From Promethearchaeota archaeon (GTDB taxonomy: Archaea; Asgardarchaeota; Lokiarchaeia; Sigyniarchaeales; SOKP01): a stretch of DNA of 64,000 bases. Location: the NCBI GenBank assembly GCA_019894975.1, contig JAGXNO010000003.1:62001-126000 (forward strand), in the 5' to 3' direction. Each line of letters starts with the position of its first letter. Position 1 is the stretch's first letter. The notes beneath the pieces are model-generated. The model was given only the letters and a program-made list of their open reading frames with translations. It had not been told where the DNA came from and did no database searches. The position numbers were made by a program, and so were the translations under genes. Shown in pieces: positions 9,431 through 19,900 of this stretch.

Positions 9431-10705
9431 TTAGTTAAAAACAGGTTCAAAATCCAAGTAAAGACTGAATTCCTTTTTTGTTTTATCAAATTCTTGTCTA
9501 GAACTTCTGAAGATGTTAGTCAGAGTATGATAGTTTAGCTCTTGTTTAAATTTTCTATCCCAATTCCACCAATTAGGCAATCCCATGAAGTGTATATTCC
9601 AAAGATACTCCTGTTCTTCTGATGTCCTGCTCCGAATTTCATTTGACAATAAAAGCCAGAATAAAATAAGATTGCTGGATATTTCCTCATCTTCCTTAAT
9701 TGGTCCCCTGAAGAATTTATTAAATGCTAATAACATTAGCATTGCAAGGCCATATTTCATTTGAATTTTTGAAGTATTCGCTAGGTATTTTTTTCGTATA
9801 GCATCCCAACTTATTTCATTGACAATATTCTCTATATCATTATTGATGCTTTCTCGAATTTTATTAAAATAGAATTCTTCTGTTAAATATGGTTGGGTTT
9901 CAATATATTGAAAAATTCGAAGAGCACAGGCAATTCTCCATTCTAACCATTCTTGAGAATATTCGAATGCTAATTTTAATGCTTTTTCTTTATCTGGCCA
10001 TGAGTTTAAGATAAGGCTTAGTTTATTATTTATTTCATCATAGAATTTTACATAATGATCATATATACGAGCATAAGAATAGCCTAGAATATCAATATAA
10101 GTAAAAATTTCTAATGTATCAATAAAACTGTTAATCTTCACTCTATTATCTAGCAAGCTATTAAATTCAGTATCATTTAGGAGGGAATATACTCCATAAA
10201 AAGTAGATTCTCCTGTAAATATTGTTGCAAATAATAGATGGTACTGAATGGTTTTGTTAATTATTACTTTTTCTGTATCAGATAGCTTAAATTGATCAAG
10301 TAATTTCATTTTAGAGATTAGATAATAACTATGGTAAGGATGGTCTTTCTTATCTTCTAATCTACCAATATCATGATACATTAATACGATTGGGAGAATT
10401 ATATTATTTTGAGAATGCAGCTTTAGAAGTTTTTCCCTAATTACATTCAAAGAATCAGGTGAAAGAGTATCGTGTAAGAACTCTCCGTCTAAAATAAGGA
10501 AGAATATTTTAAAGAGTCTAAATATATGTCGTATTGTTCTTTGGAATTCATCCTTTTCACTCAAGCTACCCTCTTGGAATATATTTTCTAAATTTGGGAA
10601 AATAGAGATCAATTGAAAATAAGCTTTTGAATCTGTGATCTCATTAGAGTTGTCGATCCAATCAAGGTCAATATCTATAAATAGCTTGTGGAGAGATTCA
10701 ATCAT
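9431..10705 (-). CDS. HD-domain protein (putative metal-dependent phosphohydrolase)
   Basis: A 424-residue soluble, mostly helical protein. HD-superfamily metal ligands can be followed in order: His in RHIFRLF (about 59), the HD pair in MYHDIGR (about 110), His residues in HPYHSYYL (about 120), His in QYHLLF and a late Asp in FTYIDILGYS. The substrate, perhaps a nucleotide or phosphorylated signal, is unknown. It lies 2 bp downstream of the threonine dehydratase gene on the same strand, so the two are probably translationally coupled. The C-terminal 180 residues are without recognisable motifs. Confidence 0.7.
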   Translation of the reverse strand: MIESLHKLFIDIDLDWIDNSNEITDSKAYFQLISIFPNLENIFQEGSLSEKDEFQRTIRHIFRLFKIFFLILDGEFLHDTLSPDSLNVIREKLLKLHSQNNIILPIVLMYHDIGRLEDKKDHPYHSYYLISKMKLLDQFKLSDTEKVIINKTIQYHLLFATIFTGESTFYGVYSLLNDTEFNSLLDNRVKINSFIDTLEIFTYIDILGYSYARIYDHYVKFYDEINNKLSLILNSWPDKEKALKLAFEYSQEWLEWRIACALRIFQYIETQPYLTEEFYFNKIRESINNDIENIVNEISWDAIRKKYLANTSKIQMKYGLAMLMLLAFNKFFRGPIKEDEEISSNLILFWLLLSNEIRSRTSEEQEYLWNIHFMGLPNWWNWDRKFKQELNYHTLTNIFRSSRQEFDKTKKEFSLYLDFEPVFN

Positions 10706-10707
10706 TA

Positions 10708-11679
10708 TTATAGCACTTTTTCTTCTAATAGGTTAAAAAATGGTTCAATATCGATATTACCACCACTTAAAATGATACCAACTCTTTCATTTTCTACGTG
10801 AATCTTATTTCCAAGCAAAGCTGCTAAGGGCACTGCTCCTGAAGGTTCAACTATAATTTTCATCCGTTGCCAAAGAAATTTCATAGCGTCGATAATTTCA
10901 ATTTCAGAAACAGTTAGTATATGGTTAACGTATTTTCGAATTATATTAAATGTCCTTTCGCAAATAGAGGTACGTAATCCGTCTGCGATAGTATTTGGAT
11001 ATGTACTGGGAACGATATAACCTGCTTGAATAGATCTATAAGCATCATCTGCTATTGAAGGCTCTACGCCAACAATTTGAGCATTTGGGCATAATTCTTT
11101 AGTTGCAAGAGCAGTACCACTTAATAATCCTCCACCTCCAAGTGGAGCAATTATCAGATCGAGATCTCCTATCTCTTTTATTAATTCATAAGCTGCAGTT
11201 CCTTGGCCACATATTACGTCGTAATTATCATAAGGGTGAATTAGAACATATTGATGACTTTTAATTAATTTTTCAGTGATTTGAGATCGAGCTATTAGAG
11301 TATTATCACAAAATACAACAGTAGCACCATATCCTTTAGTAGCATCAATCTTATTAGGGGGGGCTCCTTTAGGCATTACAATAGTAGCTTTAATCCCTAG
11401 TATCGACGCTGCAAGAGCAACCGCTTGAGCATGATTTCCACTCGAATGTGTAATGACACCACGTTTTTTATCTTTTTCAGAAAGTAAACTTAATGCGTTA
11501 TAAGCCCCACGGAATTTAAAAGCCCCAACTCTTTGGAAATTTTCGCATTTAAAATAAATATCTGCTTTTATTATGGAATTTAATGTCCTTGAATTCATAA
11601 CAGCAGTGTTATTGACGATACCACTATTCCTTTTGAAAGCTTGTTCTATTCCTTGAAATGACATCAGTATTTGTTTCAA
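10708..11679 (-). CDS. Threonine/serine dehydratase (PLP fold type II)
   Basis: A 323-residue enzyme of the tryptophan-synthase-beta fold. The Schiff-base lysine is in AFKFRGAYNA (about residue 53), the substrate carboxylate loop is SSGNHAQAVA (about 79), and the PLP phosphate-binding glycine run is GGGGLLSG (about 180). A cofactor-ring serine lies near ILSGGNID at the end. No regulatory ACT domain is present, and the length matches catabolic threonine dehydratase or serine racemase-like enzymes. It would deaminate L-threonine to 2-oxobutyrate, or L-serine to pyruvate, in the cytosol. A biosynthetic IlvA role is less likely because no isoleucine genes are nearby. Confidence 0.87.
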   Translation of the reverse strand: MKQILMSFQGIEQAFKRNSGIVNNTAVMNSRTLNSIIKADIYFKCENFQRVGAFKFRGAYNALSLLSEKDKKRGVITHSSGNHAQAVALAASILGIKATIVMPKGAPPNKIDATKGYGATVVFCDNTLIARSQITEKLIKSHQYVLIHPYDNYDVICGQGTAAYELIKEIGDLDLIIAPLGGGGLLSGTALATKELCPNAQIVGVEPSIADDAYRSIQAGYIVPSTYPNTIADGLRTSICERTFNIIRKYVNHILTVSEIEIIDAMKFLWQRMKIIVEPSGAVPLAALLGNKIHVENERVGIILSGGNIDIEPFFNLLEEKVL

Positions 11680-11734
11680 ATACTACTAAATTATAATTTT
11701 AAAAATCTTTCAAAGATTAAATTTTATTAGATAT

Positions 11735-12257
11735 TTACTCTAGATTTAGTCGCAATTCAAGGTCTCCCACCTTTAATTTATTCCCAGTCGGTTCAAAACC
11801 TAATCTTTTGTAAAATTCAAGTGCTTTTTTGTTTTCAGGCAAGGTATATACAATCAATTGTCTTGCGTTATATTTGGATTTTACGTGTTCAAATATCTTT
11901 TTGCATAGCTTTTTTACCATATCCCTTTTCTTGATATTTATCTGCGATCATAAATCTCCAGATGTAGAGAAAAGGTTTAAAATGCTTTATAATCTTATAC
12001 TTCAGAGCATTATCTCCAAGCATTACAAATCCAATTGGAATTTCACCCAAATATATTGCACGCATCCATGCTTCTCTGTAAAAATAAGCATCTGCCATAG
12101 ACACAGCATTAGAAGCAATAAAAAACCTCTGTTTTGGTTTTACTTCTATTCTTGTAATTTCACGATAATTACGTCTAGTAATTCTCCGTAAAGTAATCAC
12201 TTTGTTATCATTCAAGGGTGTGTTTTCCTCTGTCATACTTAGAATAAACCATTTCAT
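11735..12257 (-). pseudogene. GNAT-family acetyltransferase interrupted by a frameshift
   Basis: Two overlapping minus-strand frames together make one GNAT protein. Frame one (start 12257) runs through MIADKYQEKGYGKKAM, the acetyl-CoA-binding loop, then stops. Frame two resumes with KKIFEHVKSKYNARQLIVYT and ends LEFYKRLGFEPTG, the usual GNAT C-terminal helix and strand. The join lies near 11895, at a run of five A followed by G; skipping one base there restores the frame. It may be a sequencing or assembly error, a recent inactivating mutation or, less likely, a programmed shift. The first frame starts 4 bp inside the end of the upstream dehydrogenase gene, so it belongs to that operon. Confidence 0.72.
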
Positions 12258-13249
12258 ATTTCTAAAAGAATTTTAACAAAATCTCTTTCACCTGGCTTGG
12301 TATACTTCTCAAACACATTTTGGATATCTTTTAAAGAAACCATTTCGGAGATAATTTGATGAGCATCTACCTCATTATTGGTAATAGTATCAATTGCAGT
12401 TAAGATATCCTCACTATCATGCCCTAAACATCCTTTTAAAGTAACTTCTTTAGAATTTATCATAAAGAAAGGAAATGGTATGCTACCCTTATGAATTCCC
12501 TCAAGAACAATAGTTCCTCCTCTTTTTATTAAAAAGATTGAATCTGATAACGTTTCTTGGTTTCCAACACAATCAAAAATGAAAGTTGGTTCTCCCAGAC
12601 TTTTTATTGTCTTCTTTATTTTTGCTCTTCTTGGAGCCACTGCATCAGTGGCCCCCATTTCTATTGCTTTTTTTCTTAGGAATTCTTCTGGTTCAACCAC
12701 TACGATATAATTGGGATCTTTATGAATTTTTAAAGCTTTTAGGATTGTTAATCCCACACTACCTCCTCCAAATATTAAAACTCTTTCCTCAGCTTTTATT
12801 TGAGATAATTTGAATGCCCTATGCGCCAATGCAAAAGTTTCAATTAGAACTGCTTCTTTCATTGTAATCTTTTGTGGAATTTTAAAAACCCATTCTTTTG
12901 GTGCTTTAACAAATTCGGCAAATCCCCCATCTTGAAATGTTCCTAATCCCCTTAAAACACCTTTACTAGGATCAAGTGAAACAGTAAAACAAACGACTTT
13001 TTCTCCTACTTTTAATTCAGAAACATTTTCTCCTATTTCTGCAACTTCACCTGAGATTTCATGCCCCATTACTAAAGGAACTTGATACATTCTGTATTTA
13101 AAATTTGTTATATCTGAACCACAAATTCCGCAATAATATACTTTAACCAAAACATCATCAGGACCAATTATAGGCTTCGGATAATCTTCTCTATAGACAA
13201 TTTTTTGAATGTCTTTAAAAACTGCAGCTTTAATTGTTCTTCTCCTCAA
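12254..13249 (-). CDS. Zinc-type medium-chain alcohol/polyol/threonine dehydrogenase
   Basis: A 331-residue MDR-family oxidoreductase. Catalytic zinc ligands are visible in YYCGICGSD (about 37-43) and MGHEISGEV (about 61). The Rossmann motif is LIFGGGSVGLTIL (about 160), followed by an acidic residue after strand two (VVEPEE), which favours NAD over NADP. The four-cysteine structural-zinc lobe of classic family members is missing, consistent with the short length. Substrate could be a polyol, an alcohol or threonine. It overlaps the following acetyltransferase by 4 bp, and threonine dehydratase and the HD protein follow, suggesting an amino-acid or polyol catabolic operon. Confidence 0.85.
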   Translation of the reverse strand: MRRRTIKAAVFKDIQKIVYREDYPKPIIGPDDVLVKVYYCGICGSDITNFKYRMYQVPLVMGHEISGEVAEIGENVSELKVGEKVVCFTVSLDPSKGVLRGLGTFQDGGFAEFVKAPKEWVFKIPQKITMKEAVLIETFALAHRAFKLSQIKAEERVLIFGGGSVGLTILKALKIHKDPNYIVVVEPEEFLRKKAIEMGATDAVAPRRAKIKKTIKSLGEPTFIFDCVGNQETLSDSIFLIKRGGTIVLEGIHKGSIPFPFFMINSKEVTLKGCLGHDSEDILTAIDTITNNEVDAHQIISEMVSLKDIQNVFEKYTKPGERDFVKILLEI

Positions 13250-13425
13250 ATAACTTATGTATTGATGATGCTTTCAAAAAATATGCAGCACCATATATTA
13301 CTATCTTGAATTGTAAATTGATATTATAATTATGCTAGAATACAATGCTTTTAAGTAAATACGTTGAATATATTTGATCAAACTAATCAATATATAATAA
13401 TTTACAATCTTATAAGGTTTAAACT

Positions 13426-14664
13426 ATGAACAAAAGACTTTATTCACTTGATTTTTTCAGAGGTATTGCCATAATAATGGTCATAATCTTTCATAGGTTC
13501 ATGTATGATTGGCCAGGGGCAGAGTTTTTCTTTACAGATCCAAAGGGATTTCTTAAAATACCTTGGTTTACAGCAATAATGTTCTTTGCTGGTATGGGAG
13601 GTATTTTTTCTATAATTAGTGGGGTGGTTACAGCTTATTCAACTCATAATCGTATAACTTCAGGAAAAGCTAATAAAAAAATGATTTTATATGCTGGTCT
13701 TTTTTCTTTTTTATGGTTAGCACTAGTAGATTATATCAGAAAATTCCTGTTTAGTACTAAGAGCTATTTTGAAGGAGTATTTTATAATGGGTTAATCACA
13801 GGTTCACTTTTAGAAGGAGAATTAGTCATTCCTCAATTGGAATTATTATACTATACGAGCACTCTGATGATAGTCGGACTTTCTGGATTTATAGTTCCTC
13901 TTATAATGATACTCCTGTCGCGTAATGGTGGTTTTGAAAAAGTAAGTCGTAATAAAATTATTCTTGGAACTCTTGCTGGTGCAATTCTAATTGTAACCCC
14001 AATTTTGTCATTTGCATTTCAACCAATCGTAGATGATTTATTTATTAGTGGTAACTATATAGGAGGTTTTTTTTTAGGGTTATTTGTTTCCCCATACTTT
14101 CCAATTTTCCCCATTATCGCTTATGCCCTACTCGGGGGCATATTAGGAATCTCTTTAGCTAGAGACGATAACAAACGTAATCTAACCATTTTCTGGTTGA
14201 CGTTTGGATTTGCCTTGTTAAGTATTGGAAACTACCTTTTATTAACATTCTTAATTCGTTTCGAGGTTTATAATTATAATTTCGTTCGATTTATGCAATT
14301 AGGAGTCTATCTTATGATTATTATTATTTTACTAAGATTAATAGATTTTAAGCCAGAAGATAAACAAGAGAAGATTGTCAAAAAAACAAGTCCTATTATC
14401 ATGTTTGGGAGAGTATCACTTACAATTTTTGTCTTTGAAGCCATTGTTGCCACAATTTTTCATTGGATTCTCGATTTTATTAATCCTAGGTGGAATACAG
14501 AAGCTTATGTAGTATTGATATTTGGTCTTTTCAATCTAGCTTTTTGGTACTTAATAGTATATTTCTGGAAGAAAAAAGACTTTAAAGGTTCAGTTGAATG
14601 GACGGGAGTATATGTTATCAAAAAACTCTCTGGAATTGGGAAAAAAGAACCAGAAAACAATTGA
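13426..14664 (+). CDS. Membrane protein, DUF1624/heparan-alpha-glucosaminide acetyltransferase-like
   Basis: A 412-residue protein with about 10 membrane segments. The N-terminus RLYSLDFFRGIAIIMVIIFH is the signature of the DUF1624/HGSNAT-like membrane acyltransferases, where an Asp-Phe-x-Arg-Gly motif opens TM1 and a His lies at its end. The family transfers acetyl groups across membranes onto sugars, but the substrate here is unknown. It has its own promoter region; flanking genes are on the other strand. Confidence 0.75.
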   Translation: MNKRLYSLDFFRGIAIIMVIIFHRFMYDWPGAEFFFTDPKGFLKIPWFTAIMFFAGMGGIFSIISGVVTAYSTHNRITSGKANKKMILYAGLFSFLWLALVDYIRKFLFSTKSYFEGVFYNGLITGSLLEGELVIPQLELLYYTSTLMIVGLSGFIVPLIMILLSRNGGFEKVSRNKIILGTLAGAILIVTPILSFAFQPIVDDLFISGNYIGGFFLGLFVSPYFPIFPIIAYALLGGILGISLARDDNKRNLTIFWLTFGFALLSIGNYLLLTFLIRFEVYNYNFVRFMQLGVYLMIIIILLRLIDFKPEDKQEKIVKKTSPIIMFGRVSLTIFVFEAIVATIFHWILDFINPRWNTEAYVVLIFGLFNLAFWYLIVYFWKKKDFKGSVEWTGVYVIKKLSGIGKKEPENN

Positions 14665-14753
14665 TTCAAGTAACCCTATCTACTTTTTTTAAATTCTAAA
14701 ATTGAATCATTAACTTTTATATAAAAAAAAATAATTAAAAAATAATTGTAGAA

Positions 14754-15494
14754 TCATTTATTTAATAGCCCACTCATACTTCTTACAATACTCTCTATTT
14801 CATCATCAAAAGTCTTAACCTGATCGAAAAAGATATTATTCACTTGTAGTAGTTGTGAGACAGCATGTTCGGGAGATTGAATTATTTGTTTAGCCATCTT
14901 AATGGTTTCATCTAAAACCTCCCCCTTCTCAACAAGTTTATTTATTATATTTAATCGATATGCTTCTTCTGCGGTAAGGAAAGTCTCCCTTGTGCCCGTA
15001 TTTAAGGTAATTTCAAGAGCTTTACCTCGTCCCACAAGAGTTATATAGGGAAATAAAAGTGGACACGCTCCAAACCTAATTTCTGGGTGACCAAACAGCG
15101 TTCCTTTTGAAGCAATACGGAGATGACAGATGACTGCAAGGTCAAATCCTCCTGCTAGTGCGTATCCATTTATTGCTGCTATTAATAATTTCGGGAACTC
15201 AAATATTTTCTGATGGAAAAGATGATTGGAATCTACAAAATGTTGATAATCTCCCGTTCCTTGAATCACTGCCTGAACCTCATCTCTATCAAATCCTGCA
15301 GTAAAAACTTCTTCACCTCCATAGAGTACAACTGCTTTTACTCTTTTTTCTTCTTTAAGTGAATCTAATGCTTCAATTATTTCAGCTCGCATGGATTCAC
15401 TTAGAGCGTTTTTTTTCTCAGGTCGATTTAACTTAATTATTGCGATTTTACCTTTTTGCTCAACTAATATAAATTGATATTCTTTATTTGCCAA
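14754..15494 (-). CDS. Enoyl-CoA hydratase/isomerase family protein
   Basis: A 246-residue crotonase-fold protein. Oxyanion-hole regions are GGEEVFTAGFD (about 60) and AINGYALAGGFDLAV (about 107). The usual first catalytic Glu position (HPEIRFG, about 137) is kept, while the second region is divergent (RFGACPLLF instead of a GAGGTQR-type stretch), so the reaction may be isomerisation or another crotonase chemistry rather than classical hydration. The C-terminal helices used in trimer formation are present. It is monocistronic, with a short intergenic region on both sides. Confidence 0.88.
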   Translation of the reverse strand: MANKEYQFILVEQKGKIAIIKLNRPEKKNALSESMRAEIIEALDSLKEEKRVKAVVLYGGEEVFTAGFDRDEVQAVIQGTGDYQHFVDSNHLFHQKIFEFPKLLIAAINGYALAGGFDLAVICHLRIASKGTLFGHPEIRFGACPLLFPYITLVGRGKALEITLNTGTRETFLTAEEAYRLNIINKLVEKGEVLDETIKMAKQIIQSPEHAVSQLLQVNNIFFDQVKTFDDEIESIVRSMSGLLNK

Positions 15495-15638
15495 ATTTTA
15501 CATCTCATCAAATTTTATTTTAGATTGTTTAAAATCTAGATAAACATACTTAAATTTCTTTAATATAATCCAAAATATTATAAATTAATTTAGGCTTTTA
15601 AATAGTATTTTAAGAGTAAAACATGAGGATATAGCTTA

Positions 15639-16265
15639 ATGTTTTCTATTTGTACTGCTTTTGTTGAAAACGGAAAATTAGAAGAGACATTAAAACAATA
15701 TGCCGACTCAGAAAGAAAATTCACTAAAGAGATTGGTGTTCTTTTTCGAAAATTTTTTCAATGTCAAATTCAACCTCACATTATTTGGTCAATTACAGAA
15801 TGGGAATCTGAAAAAGCACATCATGATGCTGCTCAATCAATTATGGAAATAAGGCGAGATGATCGTTTCGCTGCGATAGCTTTTGGTCCTGAGCCCTATT
15901 TTGAAATATTCTGTAATGAAGAGGAGTCACTTAACTCTGGTAAGTTCTCAGAAAAACTTCAAATAGTAATTGTTATCCATGGTCTTATTAGTGAAAAAGT
16001 TAAAGATAAATATTTAGAAATTAGAAAAGAAAGAATAAGAGAACATAGAGAACAGTTTCATTGGTTAAGAGTTTTTTATAATACTTATAATTCAAATGAG
16101 TTTGTATCATTTTTGGGATTTAATTCTGAAGATTATTTTAATAAGATCAGAAAAATAGATGATTATTTTTTAGAAGAATATTTGTTTACAGGACTACGAA
16201 ATCCTCTTGGAATGTCATATATTGCTAATTATAATCAGTTTATATGTAAACCAATCAAATTTTAG
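15639..16265 (+). CDS. Hypothetical protein, possible dimeric alpha-beta barrel (ABM-like)
   Basis: A 208-residue soluble protein without a recognised family. The first 95 residues (FSICTAFVENGKLEETLKQY ... WSITEWESEKAHHDAAQS) follow the strand-helix-strand pattern of small ferredoxin-like or antibiotic-monooxygenase-type domains, including the typical W-x-x-E-x-A-x-x-x-H stretch. The second half may be a degenerate copy of the same fold. A cofactor-independent oxygenase or heme-binding role is possible but not supported by specific residues. The small zinc-finger gene starts 9 bp downstream on the same strand. Confidence 0.55.
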   Translation: MFSICTAFVENGKLEETLKQYADSERKFTKEIGVLFRKFFQCQIQPHIIWSITEWESEKAHHDAAQSIMEIRRDDRFAAIAFGPEPYFEIFCNEEESLNSGKFSEKLQIVIVIHGLISEKVKDKYLEIRKERIREHREQFHWLRVFYNTYNSNEFVSFLGFNSEDYFNKIRKIDDYFLEEYLFTGLRNPLGMSYIANYNQFICKPIKF

Positions 16266-16274
16266 GTTAATTCT

Positions 16275-16508
16275 ATGAAACCTCCTATATGTAGAGTATG
16301 TAATAAAGAGTTAGAGGAAAAAGAAGATGGTGGATTAATCTATTTTAAAAAACGCCAATCTGATATAAAGTGGGAAAAAAGAATGGAAGAAATTGGAGGT
16401 GTTGGACATCCACCCTATGCGGAATGGTTCTGTAAAAGGCATTTTAAGAAGGCAAATGAGCTAAAACATTTACCTATTGATAAAGCTTTAGAGCAGTTAT
16501 TGCTTTAA
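16275..16508 (+). CDS. Small zinc-binding protein
   Basis: A 77-residue protein. CRVCNKEL at residue 5 and FCKRHFK near residue 57 supply a CxxC and a CxxH pair, enough for one zinc ion. The rest is charged. It probably binds a protein or nucleic acid; nothing more specific is visible. It is coupled to the upstream gene, and its 3' end overlaps the convergent mvhD gene by 12 bp. Confidence 0.65.
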   Translation: MKPPICRVCNKELEEKEDGGLIYFKKRQSDIKWEKRMEEIGGVGHPPYAEWFCKRHFKKANELKHLPIDKALEQLLL

Positions 16509-16931
16509 AGGGCCTAATTCCTTTATTTGATTCGTAAATTCAGTGATTACTTCTGAAAATCTCTTACCTTCAGATGCACTTACCCATTCTAATCGCACTC
16601 GTTTAGGATCTACTCCTAATTGTTTAATTAAAATGTTATGCAGTCTTTCGAATCTCTCTTGTGTATACTCATTCCCTGTTATATAGTGACAATCACCTAT
16701 ATGACAACCGCTTACAAGAATGCCATCAGCACCGTTCTTGAGGGCTTTTAAAACAAATGAAGGATCTACTCTTCCTGAGCACATTACCCTTATAATTCTG
16801 ATATTAGGAGGATACTGAAATCGAGATACGCCCGCTAAATCTGCTCCCGCATAACTGCACCAATTGCAACAGAAAACCAATAGTTTTGGTTCAAATCCTT
16901 CTTTTTTTACACTATTTTTTGATTTTGACAT
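16497..16931 (-). CDS. mvhD: MvhD-family iron-sulfur electron-transfer subunit (Cys form, copy 1)
   Basis: A 144-residue homologue of MvhD/FrhD, the [2Fe-2S] adaptor that delivers electrons to HdrA. Five cysteines are visible: FCCNWCSYAGADLAG (about 22-26), MCSGRVDP (about 52), and SGCHIGDCHY (about 79-83). The ATG at 16931 is preferred over the GTG at 16940 because the GTG is itself part of the ribosome binding site AGGTGAT, with normal spacing. It follows hdrA copy 1 directly. The cysteines at NWC and SGC are the positions replaced by UGA in the paralogue at 34220-34693. Confidence 0.92.
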   Translation of the reverse strand: MSKSKNSVKKEGFEPKLLVFCCNWCSYAGADLAGVSRFQYPPNIRIIRVMCSGRVDPSFVLKALKNGADGILVSGCHIGDCHYITGNEYTQERFERLHNILIKQLGVDPKRVRLEWVSASEGKRFSEVITEFTNQIKELGPLKQ

Positions 16932-16940
16932 GAATATCAC

Positions 16941-19900
16941 CTATAAACCGTTTTTAACTTCCTCCTTTTCTAATAAATAAGAATCAATCATTGTGTTAAT
17001 TTGATCAAAATCATAGTGTTTTACCATAATAGCTCCAACAGGGCATGTAGCGGCGCATGTTCCGCATCCTTTACATACAGCAGCGTTAATGGATGATTTT
17101 GGTACAATAATACTAATATCTTCGAATTCTTTAGTTATTTCTATAAGACTAATAGCTTTATAGGGACATATATCCTCACATTTTCCACATCCGATACATT
17201 TTTCTTCCAAAACTTCAGCAACTAATCCAGAAGTTGTAATTTTATCTGAGCTTAGGAATCTACTTGCTCTACCTGCAGCTCCATTAGCTTGTGAAATTGA
17301 ATCCTGTAAATTTTTTGGCCATTGTGCACACCCACATAAGAATATTCCATCTGTAGCAAAATCTAAAGGTCTTAATTTAACATGTGCTTCTAAAAAGAAT
17401 CCATTCTTATCTAATGGAACTTTCAACATCATAGCTAATTCTTTTAGATTATCGGAAGGAATCATTGGTGTTGAAAGTATTAATAAATCTGTTTCAAATT
17501 CGACAGTATCTTTTAAATTTGTATCATATACTTTTAACTGATATTTTTCAGGACTTCCCTCACTCTTTGTCACCTCAGGAAGCTTATCTAAGTCGTATCT
17601 GAGAAAAATTGCGTCCTTTCGACGTTCACGGTAGTATTCCTCAAATTCTTTCTTAGCCATCTGTAGATCTCTGTAAATTACAACAACTTCTAATTCGGGT
17701 TTCAATTCTTTTAAGATTCTAACATTTTTTAGTGAAGTAGCGCAGCAAATATTAGAACAGTAAGTTATGCCTTCATTCTGACGAGCATTAACACATAATA
17801 TTATTGTTACTCGATTAATTTGGTCTAACCATGAGTTATCCTTATTTTGCAACTTCTGTTCTAATTCTAATTGAGTCATAATATTTTCATTCTTTTCTTG
17901 ATATCCAAAAAGACCTGTTGGTTTGAGTTCTTGTCCTCCGGTAGCGACAATAATGGTTCCAATTTTTACATTGTGGGATTCGTTATTTGAATCTTTAATT
18001 ACTACATCATAATTCCCTACATATCCTTTAATGTCTTCAAATTTAGCATTAAGAAATACTTGAATGTGGTTGTGCTTCTCAATTTTTTCCTTTGTTTCAT
18101 TTAATAATTCTAACGCATTTTTATGAACAGGATATAATACATTAAGAAATCTTAAATTCCCCCCTAATTCACTGTCTTTCTCTACAATAATAGTTTTAAA
18201 TCCCTGATTTGCGGTATTTAAAGCTGCAGTCATCCCAGATATACCTCCCCCAATAACTAATGATGTGTGAGTAATATCAACTTTCTCTTCTTTCTGAGGT
18301 TTCAATAATCTGGATTTAGCAATATGCATTCTGATTAAATCTTTAGATTTCTCTGTAGCAGCTTCTTTTTCCGTCATATGAACCCAGGAACACTGATCTC
18401 TGATATTTACTAGTTCAAATAAATATTTATTTAATCCTGCTTCTTGACAGGTTTCTTGAAATAACGATTCATGAGTTCTTGGGGTACAAGAAGCTACAAT
18501 AAACCTGTTTAAATTGTGTTCAGCAATTAATTCCTTAATTCTAATTTGAGAATCTGAAGAACAGGAATAAAGATTACTTTCACATACTACAACATTTGGA
18601 AGGCCTTTTACATATTCTACAACCCTAGGAACATCTACATAATTTCCTATATTTATCCCACAGTGACAGACCATAACACCGATTCTTGGCTCATCTGTAA
18701 TTTTTATTACTTTTTCAGGAACATCAAACACTTTTTCCTTCATAAGAGTGTATTTAACAGAACTTAGCAAATCTGCTATTTGGGCTGCTACTCCACTGGC
18801 ATCTGCAACTGTTTCAGGAATATCCATTGGTCCCTGACAGAATCCACATAAGTACACTCCCTCTCTTGTAGATTTTAGTTTATCAAAATAAGAAGCTTCT
18901 TGGAAAAAATCATATTTATCCAACCCAATGTCTAAAGCTTTTCCTAATTCTTTAACACCCTTAGATGGAACAAGCGGTGATGCTAACACTACAAGGTTTG
19001 CTCTAAAATCTTTGAATTCCCCCGTTTTAAGATCTTCATATCTTAAAATTAAATCATTAGTTTCAAGATCTTCTTCAATTGTACTTATCTTAGACTGAAA
19101 GTATTTTACCCCATATTCTTCTTGGGCTCTTTGAATAAATTCATAAAAGTTTTTACCGTAAGCTCGTATATCGTGCCGAAATACATAACAATCTGAATTA
19201 TCTGAATGTTCTTGAGTGATAATTGCTTGTTTTGCTGTATAAGTGCAACAAACGCTTGAACAAAAAGGTACATTTTCATGAAGATCTCGAGAACCCGCAC
19301 ACTGGACAAAAGCAATTACTTCAGGTTCCTTACCATCACTTAATCGCTTTACATGACCCTCAAATGGTCCAGATGCACATAAAATCCTTTCATATTCAAG
19401 TGCACTTACAACATTCTCGAATCGATACCCCCATCTAGAGGATAACTCTTCAGCAGGCATTTCATATCCCGTTGCGACTACTACAGCACCAATATTAATT
19501 TCAAATTCTTCAGGTTTCTGTTCAAAGTCTATTGCATCCGCAGTACAAACTTTTTTGCATACTTGACAGACTCCCTTCTTTAAATATAGACACATCTCTG
19601 AATCAATTAAGTAGATAGGAGGTACTGCTTGAGGAAAAGGAATATACACTGATTTTATTTTCCCAATATTCATTTCAAAAGGATTTGGAGCTAAAATTTT
19701 TGGACATTTATTTGCACAATCCCCACATCCCTTACATTTAGTTTCATCAACATATCGAGGTTTTTTCAAAATTTTTGCTGTAAAATCCCCTGGCTGGCCT
19801 TCAAGTTGAAGAACTTCATGATAAGTCATCAATTCAACATTAGGATTGCGAAAGACTTCAACCATTTTGGGAGCAAGGATACATAGTGAACAGTCCAAAG

